This document shows positions 16,307 through 24,313 of a DNA stretch of 31,477 nucleotides, one piece after another; position 1 is the stretch's first letter, and each line of letters begins with the position of its first letter. Source of the stretch: Myxococcales bacterium (GTDB lineage: Bacteria; Myxococcota; Polyangia; HGW-17; SLPX01); assembly GCA_007131745.1 (NCBI GenBank), contig SLPX01000248.1:1-31477 (forward strand), read 5' to 3'. The notes below the pieces were generated by a model, which did no database searches, was not told the DNA's origin, and saw only the letters and a list, made by a program, of their open reading frames with translations. The position numbers were made by a program, and so were the translations under genes.

Positions 16307-16960
16307 TTGGAGCAGTTGATCGGAAAGAAGAGCGGGAACATAAACCGCTCGGATCTTGATGAAGCCGCGGCCGGCTTCAAACGAGTGTGCATGGATCTTG
16401 GTTGTGGTGACGGAAAGCTTGTCTACCGAATGGCCGGCGAGGATCCGGAGACGTTTTTTCTGGGGGTGGATGCAGCCAGGGAAAACCTTCAGCCGATAGC
16501 ATCGAAAAGTTCGCGATCTTTGAAAAAAGGTGGACGCGGGAACCTCGTGTATTTGATTTTGGCTGCTGAATGTTTGCCCGGTGAACTGTTCCAAATAGCT
16601 GATCTTTTAATGATCAACTTTCCATGGGGAAGCTTGCTTAGAAGTTTTCTCACGAATGAAGATTCATTGCACGAAAGACTGTGTTCCTGTCTCAAGAGAG
16701 GCGGAGAACTCGTGGTTTTGCTGAATGACAGTCTCTACGCGGATGGTGAACTTGTTCAACGATTGGAGATCCCGCGGTTGGACGATTCCCATCTAAATGA
16801 TTTTATAGTTCCGGCTCTGGACGGGGCGGGATTCAATATTTTGGAATCGACCTTGGTAAAAAACGTTCTACTTCCGGTACGGACAAGCTGGGGTCGCAAA
16901 CTCACCCAGACCCATCAACACGGCGCTTCATGGATGCTGCGCGCTGTAAGAGTTGATTGA
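16307..16960 (+). CDS. NpmA/KamB-like 16S rRNA (adenine1408-N1)-methyltransferase
   Basis: The product is 217 residues and starts at TTG. From residue 1 it aligns almost without gaps to NpmA as I recall that sequence. It has the SAM motif MDLGCGDGK (Asp30, Gly32, Gly34), LGVDAARENL (Asp55), the KKGGRGNLVY and AAECLP segments, NFPWGSLL with Trp107, and TSWGRKL with Trp195. In NpmA, Trp107 and Trp197 stack around the flipped base A1408, and both have counterparts here. NpmA/KamB methylate N1 of A1408 in the 30S decoding site, which blocks many aminoglycosides. The gene is 27 bp after the DUF1302-like gene and probably cotranscribed. There is no transposase, integron or antibiotic cluster in the window. 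Family membership is strong; activity and resistance are inferred. Confidence 0.85.
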   Translation: MEQLIGKKSGNINRSDLDEAAAGFKRVCMDLGCGDGKLVYRMAGEDPETFFLGVDAARENLQPIASKSSRSLKKGGRGNLVYLILAAECLPGELFQIADLLMINFPWGSLLRSFLTNEDSLHERLCSCLKRGGELVVLLNDSLYADGELVQRLEIPRLDDSHLNDFIVPALDGAGFNILESTLVKNVLLPVRTSWGRKLTQTHQHGASWMLRAVRVD

Positions 16961-16995
16961 ACACACCCTTTTGTTCATAAATGTGTGGATTTCTT

Positions 16996-17024
16996 TTGCG
17001 ATCGGAGGCTGTTATGCCTATATT
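16996..17024 (+). promoter_or_regulatory. possible promoter for the AbgT-family gene
   Basis: TTGCGA (16996-17001), a 17-bp spacer and TATATT (17019-17024) resemble a sigma70 promoter. It overlaps a 17-codon ORF that has its own Shine-Dalgarno sequence, so at most one of the two readings is likely to be right. Confidence 0.3.
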
Positions 17025-17067
17025 GCGCTTGCCGCGGCGCGGAAATTTTGATAATTCCTTGCGATGA
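17014..17067 (+). CDS. possible 17-codon leader ORF
   Basis: An ATG at 17014 is preceded by GGAGG with a 5-nt spacer and encodes a 17-residue basic peptide ending 48 bp before the AbgT-family start. It could be a leader peptide. It may also be chance, since a candidate -10 element overlaps it. Confidence 0.2.
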   Translation: MPILRLPRRGNFDNSLR

Positions 17068-17115
17068 TGCACCGGTTTCCTTGTCACGACGATTGAAAGG
17101 AGTGCTCCCTTCGAT

Positions 17116-18849
17116 ATGGAACGGTTTCTGGACTGGATAGAACGAACCGGCAATCGTTTGCCCCATCCCTTTTGGATCTTTTTCTATCTTAGTTGTTTCG
17201 TCCTGGTCTTGTCTTTGATCCTCGGTCTTGTGGGTGTTTCCGTTACTCATCCGATCACCGGCGAGACGGTTGCTGTTCAGAGCCTTTTTTCCAGGTACGG
17301 CCTTCAGAAATTCGTATTGGAGATGGTGGACAATTTTGCTCATTTCGCCCCGATGGGTCTCATGCTTGTCATGTTGATGGGAGTTTCCATGGCCGTGCAT
17401 ACCGGGTTGTTGGAGACCGTGCTGGGCAGTATGACGCGCGTGCCCGATTTCTTGCTCCTTCCCATCATCGTGGTGACCGGTATCATGGGTAACCTGGCAT
17501 CCGATGCGGGCATAGTGGTTGTTCCGCCTCTGGCAGCGCTCGCGTTCAAGAAAACGGGAAAAAATCCGCTTGCAGGTGTTGTGCTGGGTTACGCCGCGTG
17601 CACCGCGGGGTTTACCGCGACGCTCATACCAAGGGGCACGGATGTGCTGCTCGCCGGTTTCACCAATGAGGCACTGGAAGATCCGAACTTGCACGTGGGA
17701 GCCGCAGCGAATCTCTACTTCATGATAGCGTCGGTGCTCATGCTTTCCATCGTCATGACATGGGTGGGCCGCAGGTATACCATTCCAGCGTGCGGCGAAC
17801 CCAAGGATGTCAAGCCCGACGAGGAACAGGATCCGGCAGAAATCAAAATCCGCAAAAAGGGTCTGCTCTGGGCGCTTGTGAGTATGGTGATTTTTACAGG
17901 CCTGATCCTGCTAACGTTCATCCCCGAGGACGGGTTGCTCAGATATAACGTAAAGGAAATAGAAACGATAAAGATAAGCGAAGTCTCCGAGGGAACGAAA
18001 GTTCGGAGAGTTCTTGGAACCACGATGACGGAGACCCAAGACGGCCGAGTCATCCGCCAGATCGCGTTTGAAAAGCGAAGACTTGTTCTTGAGGAAGTAA
18101 ATGAACAGACGTGGAGGGACGGCGCGACCGTACACGTGTTTCTCGCGGACAAAGCGCCGCGCGGGGATCCTGCCGAAGTAGTCAGGGTCGAAATAATGCC
18201 GGATCACATGAGGGGGCCTTTTTTCATGGGCATGGTTGCGATTCTGTTCTTTTTCTTCGCGATCCCCGGAGTTGTGTACGGTGTTGTCACCCGCAAAATC
18301 ACCAAGCTGGTGGATATCCCAAACATGATGGGCAAGAGCGTGAAGGGAATGAGCGGATTGATCGTGTTGATCTTGATAATCGGTCAGTTCGTGGCGCTCT
18401 TCCAATGGTCGAACCTGGATCGGGTGGTGGCCATATCAGGAGCCAACCTTTTAAATGATCTCCAAATCCAGGGCGCGCCGTTGATGGCCGTGACCGTTGT
18501 TGTAGTGGCGGTATTGAACATATTCCTGGGATCCAGCGCGGCCAAGTGGGCGATGTTGGCCCCGATAATTGTTCCCATGTTCATGTTCTTGGACAAGCCC
18601 TTGACGCCTGCGATATCCCAGCTTGTTTATCGTATCGGCGATTCCATCACAAACGGCATCTCGCCGCTGTATCCGTATTTTCCACTCGCGCTCGCCTGGG
18701 TTAAAGAATACCGGAAGGACGCGGGCGTCGGAACTCTCATCAGGCTGCTCCTGCCTTTCGCCGTATTTACCGGCATCGCCTGGATTGCATTGCTTGTGAT
18801 CTGGTATTGGCTGGGAATTCCTGTGGGCCCCGGCGAAGCCATGCCTTAA
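17116..18849 (+). CDS. AbgT-family transporter with extra soluble insertion
   Basis: This 577-residue inner-membrane protein carries the AbgT hallmarks: LASDAGIVVVPPLAALAF (Asp130, first hairpin), GSSAAKWAMLAPIIVPMF (Trp478), and YRIGDSITNGISPLYPYF (Arg506, Asp509), with Pro498 in the second hairpin. AbgT proteins move p-aminobenzoyl-glutamate or export sulfonamides by a proton- or sodium-linked mechanism. E. coli AbgT is about 510 residues. The surplus lies between helices at about 277-365, a charged beta-rich segment with no membrane helix. AAAGGAG at 17095-17101 is a somewhat distant Shine-Dalgarno sequence. The stop codon overlaps that of the convergent BCCT gene. The family call is firm and the substrate open. 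Confidence 0.9.
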   Translation: MERFLDWIERTGNRLPHPFWIFFYLSCFVLVLSLILGLVGVSVTHPITGETVAVQSLFSRYGLQKFVLEMVDNFAHFAPMGLMLVMLMGVSMAVHTGLLETVLGSMTRVPDFLLLPIIVVTGIMGNLASDAGIVVVPPLAALAFKKTGKNPLAGVVLGYAACTAGFTATLIPRGTDVLLAGFTNEALEDPNLHVGAAANLYFMIASVLMLSIVMTWVGRRYTIPACGEPKDVKPDEEQDPAEIKIRKKGLLWALVSMVIFTGLILLTFIPEDGLLRYNVKEIETIKISEVSEGTKVRRVLGTTMTETQDGRVIRQIAFEKRRLVLEEVNEQTWRDGATVHVFLADKAPRGDPAEVVRVEIMPDHMRGPFFMGMVAILFFFFAIPGVVYGVVTRKITKLVDIPNMMGKSVKGMSGLIVLILIIGQFVALFQWSNLDRVVAISGANLLNDLQIQGAPLMAVTVVVVAVLNIFLGSSAAKWAMLAPIIVPMFMFLDKPLTPAISQLVYRIGDSITNGISPLYPYFPLALAWVKEYRKDAGVGTLIRLLLPFAVFTGIAWIALLVIWYWLGIPVGPGEAMP

Positions 18850-20684
18850 CCGTTCGAGCGATCTTGCTTCAAGCCTTTCACAAGGCTCACGCACATGATT
18901 ATGATGAGAATGCAAAACGGGAGCCCCAGAGCGATGGAGCCTGTTTGCAGGGCGGCAAGGCCTCCGGCCGTTAACAACACCGCCGCGAGAAACCCTTCAA
19001 GAATGCCCCAAAACAACCGGGTTCCAAGCGCGGGATTTTTGCTGCCACCGGAAGCGATCATGTCGGCCACCAGGGATGCGGAGTCCGATGAGGTAACAAA
19101 GAACAGGATTATACAAAGGGTTGCAAGCAGGCTGGTGAGCCAAGACAAGGGGTATGCATCGAGCAGCAGGAACAACGCGGTGGCTGTCGTATCCCGCTTT
19201 CCAGTGCCCTTGTCGTTCATCACAGGGAGTAAAAGATACTCTCCGATCGTGAGATCTTTTTCCTTGTAGCGGTATTTTCCGGTGAAGACTTCATCGTTCG
19301 AAGGTCTGTAAGGCTTTTTCGTGTAACCGTCTATCAAGACGCCGTGCTTGTAATCCAGAGGTCTGCCGCGCACGGCAGACAACAAAGAGCCGCTATCGCT
19401 TTTTTTCACCAGGATATTTCTCGGATCGGACAGAGCGAGAGCATCGGGCGCGGTGAGGCGGCCTTCTTTGGTCAGGAAGAGTCCGTGGTCCTTGTCTTGC
19501 AAAACGATTTTGTGAGCATGCCTGTTTTTCGTAATTGTTTCCTGGTGTATGGCGGTGTTTCCGAAGACAGTCATCCATACAACTGATACTCCCGTCGGGA
19601 CGAGCAGAACCCCGGCTATGAACTCCCTGATTGTGCGCCCGCGCGAAACGCGGGCGATAAACATCCCTACAAAAGGCGACCATACGATCCACCACCCCCA
19701 ATAAAACACCGTCCAATTTCCCAACCATTCAGAACCACCGCCCGGGGAGTTGGCCGCGGTCCAAAATGATCGACGGACGATGACCTGCATGTAGCTGCCG
19801 ATATTTTGAACAAACGCGTCGAGCAGGTAAACCGTGGGTCCTGCAATGAAAAGGAAAATCATCAGCATTGTCGCCAGCCCGATGTTGAGTTCGCTGAGGC
19901 GCCTGATTCCAACGTGCAGACCGGATACGAGAGATGCAACAGCCATGGCGGTGATGCACGCTATCAAAATGATTTGCACAGTCGCTCCTTCCGGAAGGCC
20001 GAACACGTGGGTCAAGCCGGCGTTTACTTGTTTCGCGCCGAGACCGAGGGATGTCGCAAGGCCGAAAAGAGTCGCTAAAAGTGCCATGACATCAACAATA
20101 TCTCCCAATCGACCGTGAATGCGTTTGCCCAACAGAGGAAAAAACACCGAGCGGAAAGATAAGGGCAGCCCACGCCTGAAACCGAAATAAGCCAGGCTCA
20201 GGGCCACCACGGAATAAAGCGCCCAAGGGTGAAAGCACCAGTGCAACAAGGTGACAGCCATGGCTTGACCGGGGCCGGTAAGAGAAGAGATGCTTCCTTT
20301 CGGAGGGTGAATGAGATGGTGCATCGGCTCGGCAACCCCGAAAAAAAGCATGCCGATTCCCATTCCCGCGCTGAACAACATGGATAGCCATGTTAGCCGG
20401 CTGAATTCCGGTTTTTCATCATCCCGCCCCAGCTTGATTTGTGCAAAACGGCTGAAGGGAAGGTAGAGAGCGAAGAGCAAAAAACCGGTCATGGAAAAGA
20501 CATAGAGCCAGGAAAAATGTTCGGGTATGAATTCCCTGATCCGGTTGAAAAGCATCAATGCTCTTTGTTGCATCAAGACGGTCAGAAGGGTAAAGGCAAG
20601 GATCAATCCGGCGCCGATCGGAAAGACAATGGGATGGATTTCTATCTCGATTCCAAATATACGCCTACGAATGGAGTTCTTCAT
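18846..20684 (-). CDS. BCCT-family (betaine/choline/carnitine) transporter with large insertion
   Basis: The product is 612 residues from ATG 20684; a longer frame starts at a TTG without support. BCCT signatures are clear: the unwound TM3 segment AGMGIGMLFFGVAEP (106-120), the aromatic TM4 region LLHWCFHPWALY, and the TM8 signature YWGWWIVWSPFVGMF with RVSRGRTIREF (328-355). Gly-x-Gly-x-Gly in TM3 is typical of members that take betaine or choline. These carriers import osmolytes or methylamines, driven by sodium or protons. Between two membrane helices, about residues 380-495 form a long charged, soluble insertion where the family normally has a short loop. The gene runs head-on into the AbgT gene. 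The substrate is not proven. Confidence 0.9.
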   Translation of the reverse strand: MKNSIRRRIFGIEIEIHPIVFPIGAGLILAFTLLTVLMQQRALMLFNRIREFIPEHFSWLYVFSMTGFLLFALYLPFSRFAQIKLGRDDEKPEFSRLTWLSMLFSAGMGIGMLFFGVAEPMHHLIHPPKGSISSLTGPGQAMAVTLLHWCFHPWALYSVVALSLAYFGFRRGLPLSFRSVFFPLLGKRIHGRLGDIVDVMALLATLFGLATSLGLGAKQVNAGLTHVFGLPEGATVQIILIACITAMAVASLVSGLHVGIRRLSELNIGLATMLMIFLFIAGPTVYLLDAFVQNIGSYMQVIVRRSFWTAANSPGGGSEWLGNWTVFYWGWWIVWSPFVGMFIARVSRGRTIREFIAGVLLVPTGVSVVWMTVFGNTAIHQETITKNRHAHKIVLQDKDHGLFLTKEGRLTAPDALALSDPRNILVKKSDSGSLLSAVRGRPLDYKHGVLIDGYTKKPYRPSNDEVFTGKYRYKEKDLTIGEYLLLPVMNDKGTGKRDTTATALFLLLDAYPLSWLTSLLATLCIILFFVTSSDSASLVADMIASGGSKNPALGTRLFWGILEGFLAAVLLTAGGLAALQTGSIALGLPFCILIIIMCVSLVKGLKQDRSNG

Positions 20685-20789
20685 GCACCTGCTTTTTGTG
20701 TTTCGGGACAAAGAAAAAAACACTGCGGAAACCGGCTGCAATATAACATGAAAAGTTTTTTTTTGAACCCGGCCGGAAAAAGTGGATGT

Positions 20790-23561
20790 CTAGCCTACGA
20801 CGACAAGGCACCACAGATCGTGGATCGTAGCGGAAGCCGTGTCGGGGTTACAATCCTCCACCGGTGAGTTCTCGCCATCGTCGTTCGCGACCACCCGGAA
20901 GTTCAGAGCTGTGTTTTGGAGTTCCGCCGGCACTTCGTAGAAAAAAGACACCACACTGGTACCGCCGGGAAGGATGGGTTCTTGTACCTCAACAGTTTGA
21001 AGTAAAATGTCGCCATCCAAATTGTAGAGGCTCACCGGGAGCCCGGCCGGTATTCCGGCCGTTCCCAGGTTTTGTATGGTTGCCTGCAAATGAATATGAG
21101 GCGGGCAATTCAGCGTATTGGCCTGTAGATAGCTGACCACCACGTCCGGGGAGTTGAGCGGACGTTCTCCCTGGCGGTTGGCCCGGAAGGTGTTGTGGGA
21201 AGCCCATGACTTCGCCTGGACCATGGGCACGCTTCCATCGTCCATGATATTGTCTATCGAGTAGGCGTGTTGGTTCCAGATAGGCCGGGTGCGCACCCAC
21301 AGGTCTGCCGTGTCCTGGAACGCGAAGACCCCACTCGTGCCGGTGTCGCACTCGGGCGGCCGAGGGCCGTCTCCGAAGCACTCGGGGAACCAGTCGGGGC
21401 GATTGCTCGGGCTCGCCGGGTTGAGCCACGCTGCGCAGTCCCTATTATATTGGTCCCGGTTGGCTATCACCACGAGGTTGCTTCTGCCGTCACCGTTTAC
21501 GTCGACCACCAGCGGGTACTCGGTGGCGGTCCGGGACGTGTTGAGACGCATCATGTGCGGTTGGCCTGTTTGACCGTCAAGGATGTAGAGACGGCATTCG
21601 TCATTATATACTATTTCGTTACGGCCGTTGCCCTGGAAGTCGAAGACCGAGCTGCCGGTGGTCATGGAACCGTCCTGGGTGCGAATGGACCAAAGCACCC
21701 CCGGGCCGACGCCTCCTTCGAGATTCGCGTCCGGGCAAGGTTCCACGAGGCAATCTATTCCCGGCGTGCATTCCGGGAAGACCGGATGATCGCAGAGGCC
21801 CCCGGCATCCACGCCTTCGAGGCAGTCCAAGTCGAACACGGTGTAGCAATCCGCGCCGGGAAGACCGATCTCCACGGTTCCGTCTCCATCGAAATCCGCG
21901 ATGTTCGGGGGGCCTCCTGCTCCTCCGCCCGGGACATTCACTTCGTACAGTGTTTCGCCGGTCTGCCCGTCGAGAATGCGCAGGACACCGTTTCGCACAA
22001 CCGCAACCTCGGGAAGGCCGGCGCGGCCGCCGGTGGTCACGATATCGGCCACCGCCGGTATTCCGTTGTTGAACGTATCGTTGCACCAAAGCATGTCGAG
22101 GGCTCCGGAGCCGATCCCACCCGTTCCGTCCCGGTCGAGCCGCCATGCGCAGTCTCCGGTTAGGATTTCCAGGGTGCCGCTTCCGTCCAGGTCCGCGGCC
22201 GCGGCGCTACCCCAGTTTGCGAGCCCGTTGTGTCCCCGGCTCGCCTGGGTTCCGTCCGCCAGGATCTCCCCGCTCAGGGCGTCGATCACCATGGTTCCGA
22301 TTATGGCTTCCACCATGCCGTTGCCGTCAAGGTCAGCGAAGAGGGGTCCCATGCCGTTCATTTGGATACTCAGCGTGCCTTGCTGCACGTGCCAGAGCAA
22401 GCAACCGTCGGGATCCGCGTCCGGATCGGGGCAGGCTACCACGTTTTTCACGAGAGCGGCTCCTGCATTCGTCCCGCCCATGGTTACGAGCATTTCCGGG
22501 TAGCCGTCTCCCGTGACGTCGCCGAGAGCGATGTGCCCTTGGCCGGAGAACACGCGTGCAGTGTTGACATAGATTGGTTCGCCGTTCGTGCCGTCTAAAA
22601 CCACGAGAATTGCGTAGTGTTGGTTGGAGCCGGCGTAGACTGTAACCGCGACGTTGGGGGTGCCGCTCCCGTTCATGTCCGCAGTAACCGGGATGCTTTG
22701 GACGTTTTCATAAATCAGGCCGTTGTGTTCGATGCCCGCGAAATGCCACAACTCTTCGAGATCAAAGAGGTCGAAATCAACCTCCCTTGTGCACTCTATG
22801 CCTTCGGGAAAGTCGTCCGGCATGCACTTTCCGATGGATTCGTCGCAGTACTCACCAAAGTCGCAGTCCGAGAATATATCGCAGGGTCCTCCCGGAGTGC
22901 GGCATTCACCGAAAACACAGAAATCTCCGGATGGACAGCACTCATCAAAGTTTTCTCCACACAGCTCACCCAGCCCCGCACAGCTTGGCGCGCAGTTTCC
23001 CGCGGGCCCGCATTCGGGGGTGTCGCCTTCACAGCAGAGCTCGCCGAAGAGTCCGCAGACCGTGCCGGCACAGATGGGCCGGCATGCAAGCTCGATCCGG
23101 CAATCGTCCCCCTCGCAGACCCGGTGTGGCGCGCATTCTTCATTTTCTCCACAACAGGATCCCGCGCAGTAGACGGATGAGAGACACTCACACAACCCCT
23201 CAATACACTCCTCGCCTTCAACACAGTCGGCCTCGGAAGAGCATCCGCACCGTCCATCGACGCACACGCTGGATGCACACTCATGCGGCGCGCCAAAACC
23301 GCTCCCGATTTCGTTGCATGTCATTACCGAGCCGTTTTCACAGACCGACTCGCCCGGAGTGCAAACATTCGGCGTGCAATACCCACCACCTTCCGGGCAA
23401 TGCATGGATTCAGGGCAGTCAGCCTGGTTTTCGCACAAAATGCATTCATCGAACGGGCAGACATCCGTGCCGATTGAATCCCCTCCGCATGCCGATACCC
23501 CGAAAACCGCAATCACAAACCCTAAGACGCACCCTGAAAAAAAACCGGTTTTATGTTTCAT
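20790..23561 (-). CDS. large Cys-rich FG-GAP-repeat lipoprotein
   Basis: This 923-residue protein has a lipoprotein signal (lipobox VSAC, Cys25) and a textbook AGGAGG before the ATG. Residues about 30-270 hold some 45 cysteines in short repeated units (such as CSSEADCVEGEECIEGLC), a disulfide-rich stalk common in myxobacterial surface proteins. Residues about 285-740 hold repeated D-x-N/D-G-x-G-x-x-E/N calcium-site motifs of the FG-GAP type, likely a beta-propeller. A segment with WNQHAYSIDNI and HNTFRANRQG follows, seen in related myxococcal proteins. The last 90 residues look like a CARDB/Ig-type beta-sandwich. It is probably an outer-surface adhesion or binding protein. There is no operon partner; the TA pair next to it is divergent. 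Confidence 0.85.
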   Translation of the reverse strand: MKHKTGFFSGCVLGFVIAVFGVSACGGDSIGTDVCPFDECILCENQADCPESMHCPEGGGYCTPNVCTPGESVCENGSVMTCNEIGSGFGAPHECASSVCVDGRCGCSSEADCVEGEECIEGLCECLSSVYCAGSCCGENEECAPHRVCEGDDCRIELACRPICAGTVCGLFGELCCEGDTPECGPAGNCAPSCAGLGELCGENFDECCPSGDFCVFGECRTPGGPCDIFSDCDFGEYCDESIGKCMPDDFPEGIECTREVDFDLFDLEELWHFAGIEHNGLIYENVQSIPVTADMNGSGTPNVAVTVYAGSNQHYAILVVLDGTNGEPIYVNTARVFSGQGHIALGDVTGDGYPEMLVTMGGTNAGAALVKNVVACPDPDADPDGCLLWHVQQGTLSIQMNGMGPLFADLDGNGMVEAIIGTMVIDALSGEILADGTQASRGHNGLANWGSAAAADLDGSGTLEILTGDCAWRLDRDGTGGIGSGALDMLWCNDTFNNGIPAVADIVTTGGRAGLPEVAVVRNGVLRILDGQTGETLYEVNVPGGGAGGPPNIADFDGDGTVEIGLPGADCYTVFDLDCLEGVDAGGLCDHPVFPECTPGIDCLVEPCPDANLEGGVGPGVLWSIRTQDGSMTTGSSVFDFQGNGRNEIVYNDECRLYILDGQTGQPHMMRLNTSRTATEYPLVVDVNGDGRSNLVVIANRDQYNRDCAAWLNPASPSNRPDWFPECFGDGPRPPECDTGTSGVFAFQDTADLWVRTRPIWNQHAYSIDNIMDDGSVPMVQAKSWASHNTFRANRQGERPLNSPDVVVSYLQANTLNCPPHIHLQATIQNLGTAGIPAGLPVSLYNLDGDILLQTVEVQEPILPGGTSVVSFFYEVPAELQNTALNFRVVANDDGENSPVEDCNPDTASATIHDLWCLVVVG

Positions 23562-23654
23562 GGCCGAAAACCTCCTGCAAAGAGTTTTTCAAAAAACAGT
23601 GTGTGCTGTCAACCGGCTTTATTTCCAGGATAATTTTCAGGATGCAGATGGAAC

Positions 23655-23682
23655 TTGATATGCGGTCCGAATATGGTACTTT
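23655..23682 (+). promoter_or_regulatory. promoter of the toxin-antitoxin pair
   Basis: TTGATA (23655-23660), a 16-bp spacer and TACTTT (23677-23682) precede the antitoxin start by 22 bp. Short leaders and promoters near the start suit autoregulation by the antitoxin, which is known for the family. Confidence 0.4.
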
Positions 23683-23704
23683 ATTTGGACAGGAGGATTG
23701 TAGT

Positions 23705-23983
23705 ATGAATATTACTAACGATATTAAGCCTGTTACTTATTTGAAATCACGGGCGGCCGATTTGCTCAAACAGATTAATGAAACGCATCGACCAGTGATA
23801 ATAACCCAAAACGGTGAGCCTCGGGCTGTAATTCAAGATCCGGAAAGTTATGAAAACATGCGTAATGCCATCGGTCTTTTGAAGCTTATTTCGGTTGGGG
23901 AAGCCGATGTAAGGGAAGGGCGAACAAAGTCACAAGAAGATGTGTTCGATGAAATCGAAAGCGCACTGAAAAAAAAGAAGTAA
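23705..23983 (+). CDS. Phd/YefM-family antitoxin
   Basis: The product is 92 residues. AGGAGG lies eight bases before ATG 23705; a much longer open frame through this start is a shadow of the Cys-rich gene on the other strand. The N-terminal part (PVTYLKSRAADLLKQINETHRPVIITQNGEPRAVIQDPESYE) is written here only by its features: the alternating helix and strand, and the ITQNGEPRAV motif, of the Phd/YefM DNA-binding fold. The charged C-terminal half (about 60-92) should be the toxin-wrapping tail. It would neutralise the ParE-like toxin encoded next to it and repress the shared promoter. The stop codon directly abuts the toxin ATG. Confidence 0.88.
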   Translation: MNITNDIKPVTYLKSRAADLLKQINETHRPVIITQNGEPRAVIQDPESYENMRNAIGLLKLISVGEADVREGRTKSQEDVFDEIESALKKKK

Positions 23984-24313
23984 ATGGGAAAAAAGTATCA
24001 TGTTGGATGGGCTTTGGCTGCACAAAGCGATTTAGAGCAAATAATTGATCGGATATCGGTTGATGGCCCTATCAATGCACTAGAAATATTGAAGAAAATC
24101 AGAAATAAAGCGTGGCGCCTCCGTACCTTGCCCCATCGGGGTAGGATTGTACCTGAACTGAGAGATCAGGGTATACATATTTATCGAGAAATAATTGTTC
24201 CACCCTGGCGAATCATATACAGAACATCAGATAGCAATGTTTTCATTTTGTCCGTTATAGATTCCAGACGGAATGTTGAAGATATTTTGCTGGATCGATT
24301 TTTCAAAGAATAG
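23984..24313 (+). CDS. ParE/RelE-superfamily toxin
   Basis: This 109-residue protein fits the ParE-like toxin fold: helix-rich start with AAQSDLEQIIDRI, the basic LRTLPHRGRIVPEL segment, IYREIIVPPWRIIYR, and a final VFILSVIDSRRNVEDIL. The pattern Y-R-E-I-x(4-5)-W-R-I-I-Y is typical of ParE rather than mRNA-cutting RelE, so gyrase poisoning is the likelier mode, but this is not decisive. The ATG follows the antitoxin TAA with no gap, so the two are translationally coupled. The pair is AT-richer than its neighbours, which suggests acquisition by transfer. Confidence 0.85.
   Translation: MGKKYHVGWALAAQSDLEQIIDRISVDGPINALEILKKIRNKAWRLRTLPHRGRIVPELRDQGIHIYREIIVPPWRIIYRTSDSNVFILSVIDSRRNVEDILLDRFFKE

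Noticed and set aside
20753..20767. T-run near the BCCT start, considered as a terminator
   Set aside because: It is on the plus strand, where no gene ends, and no stable GC-rich stem precedes it. The leftward genes would need the T-run on the other strand.
21267..22163. A 298-codon plus-strand frame opposite the large lipoprotein
   Set aside because: The minus strand shows regular FG-GAP repeats throughout; the plus frame is their shadow.
22787..23983. A 398-codon plus-strand frame running into the antitoxin gene
   Set aside because: Its first 300 codons are the complement of the Cys-rich lipoprotein gene and its promoter, with an odd Arg/His/Pro-rich composition. The real gene starts at ATG 23705 after AGGAGG.
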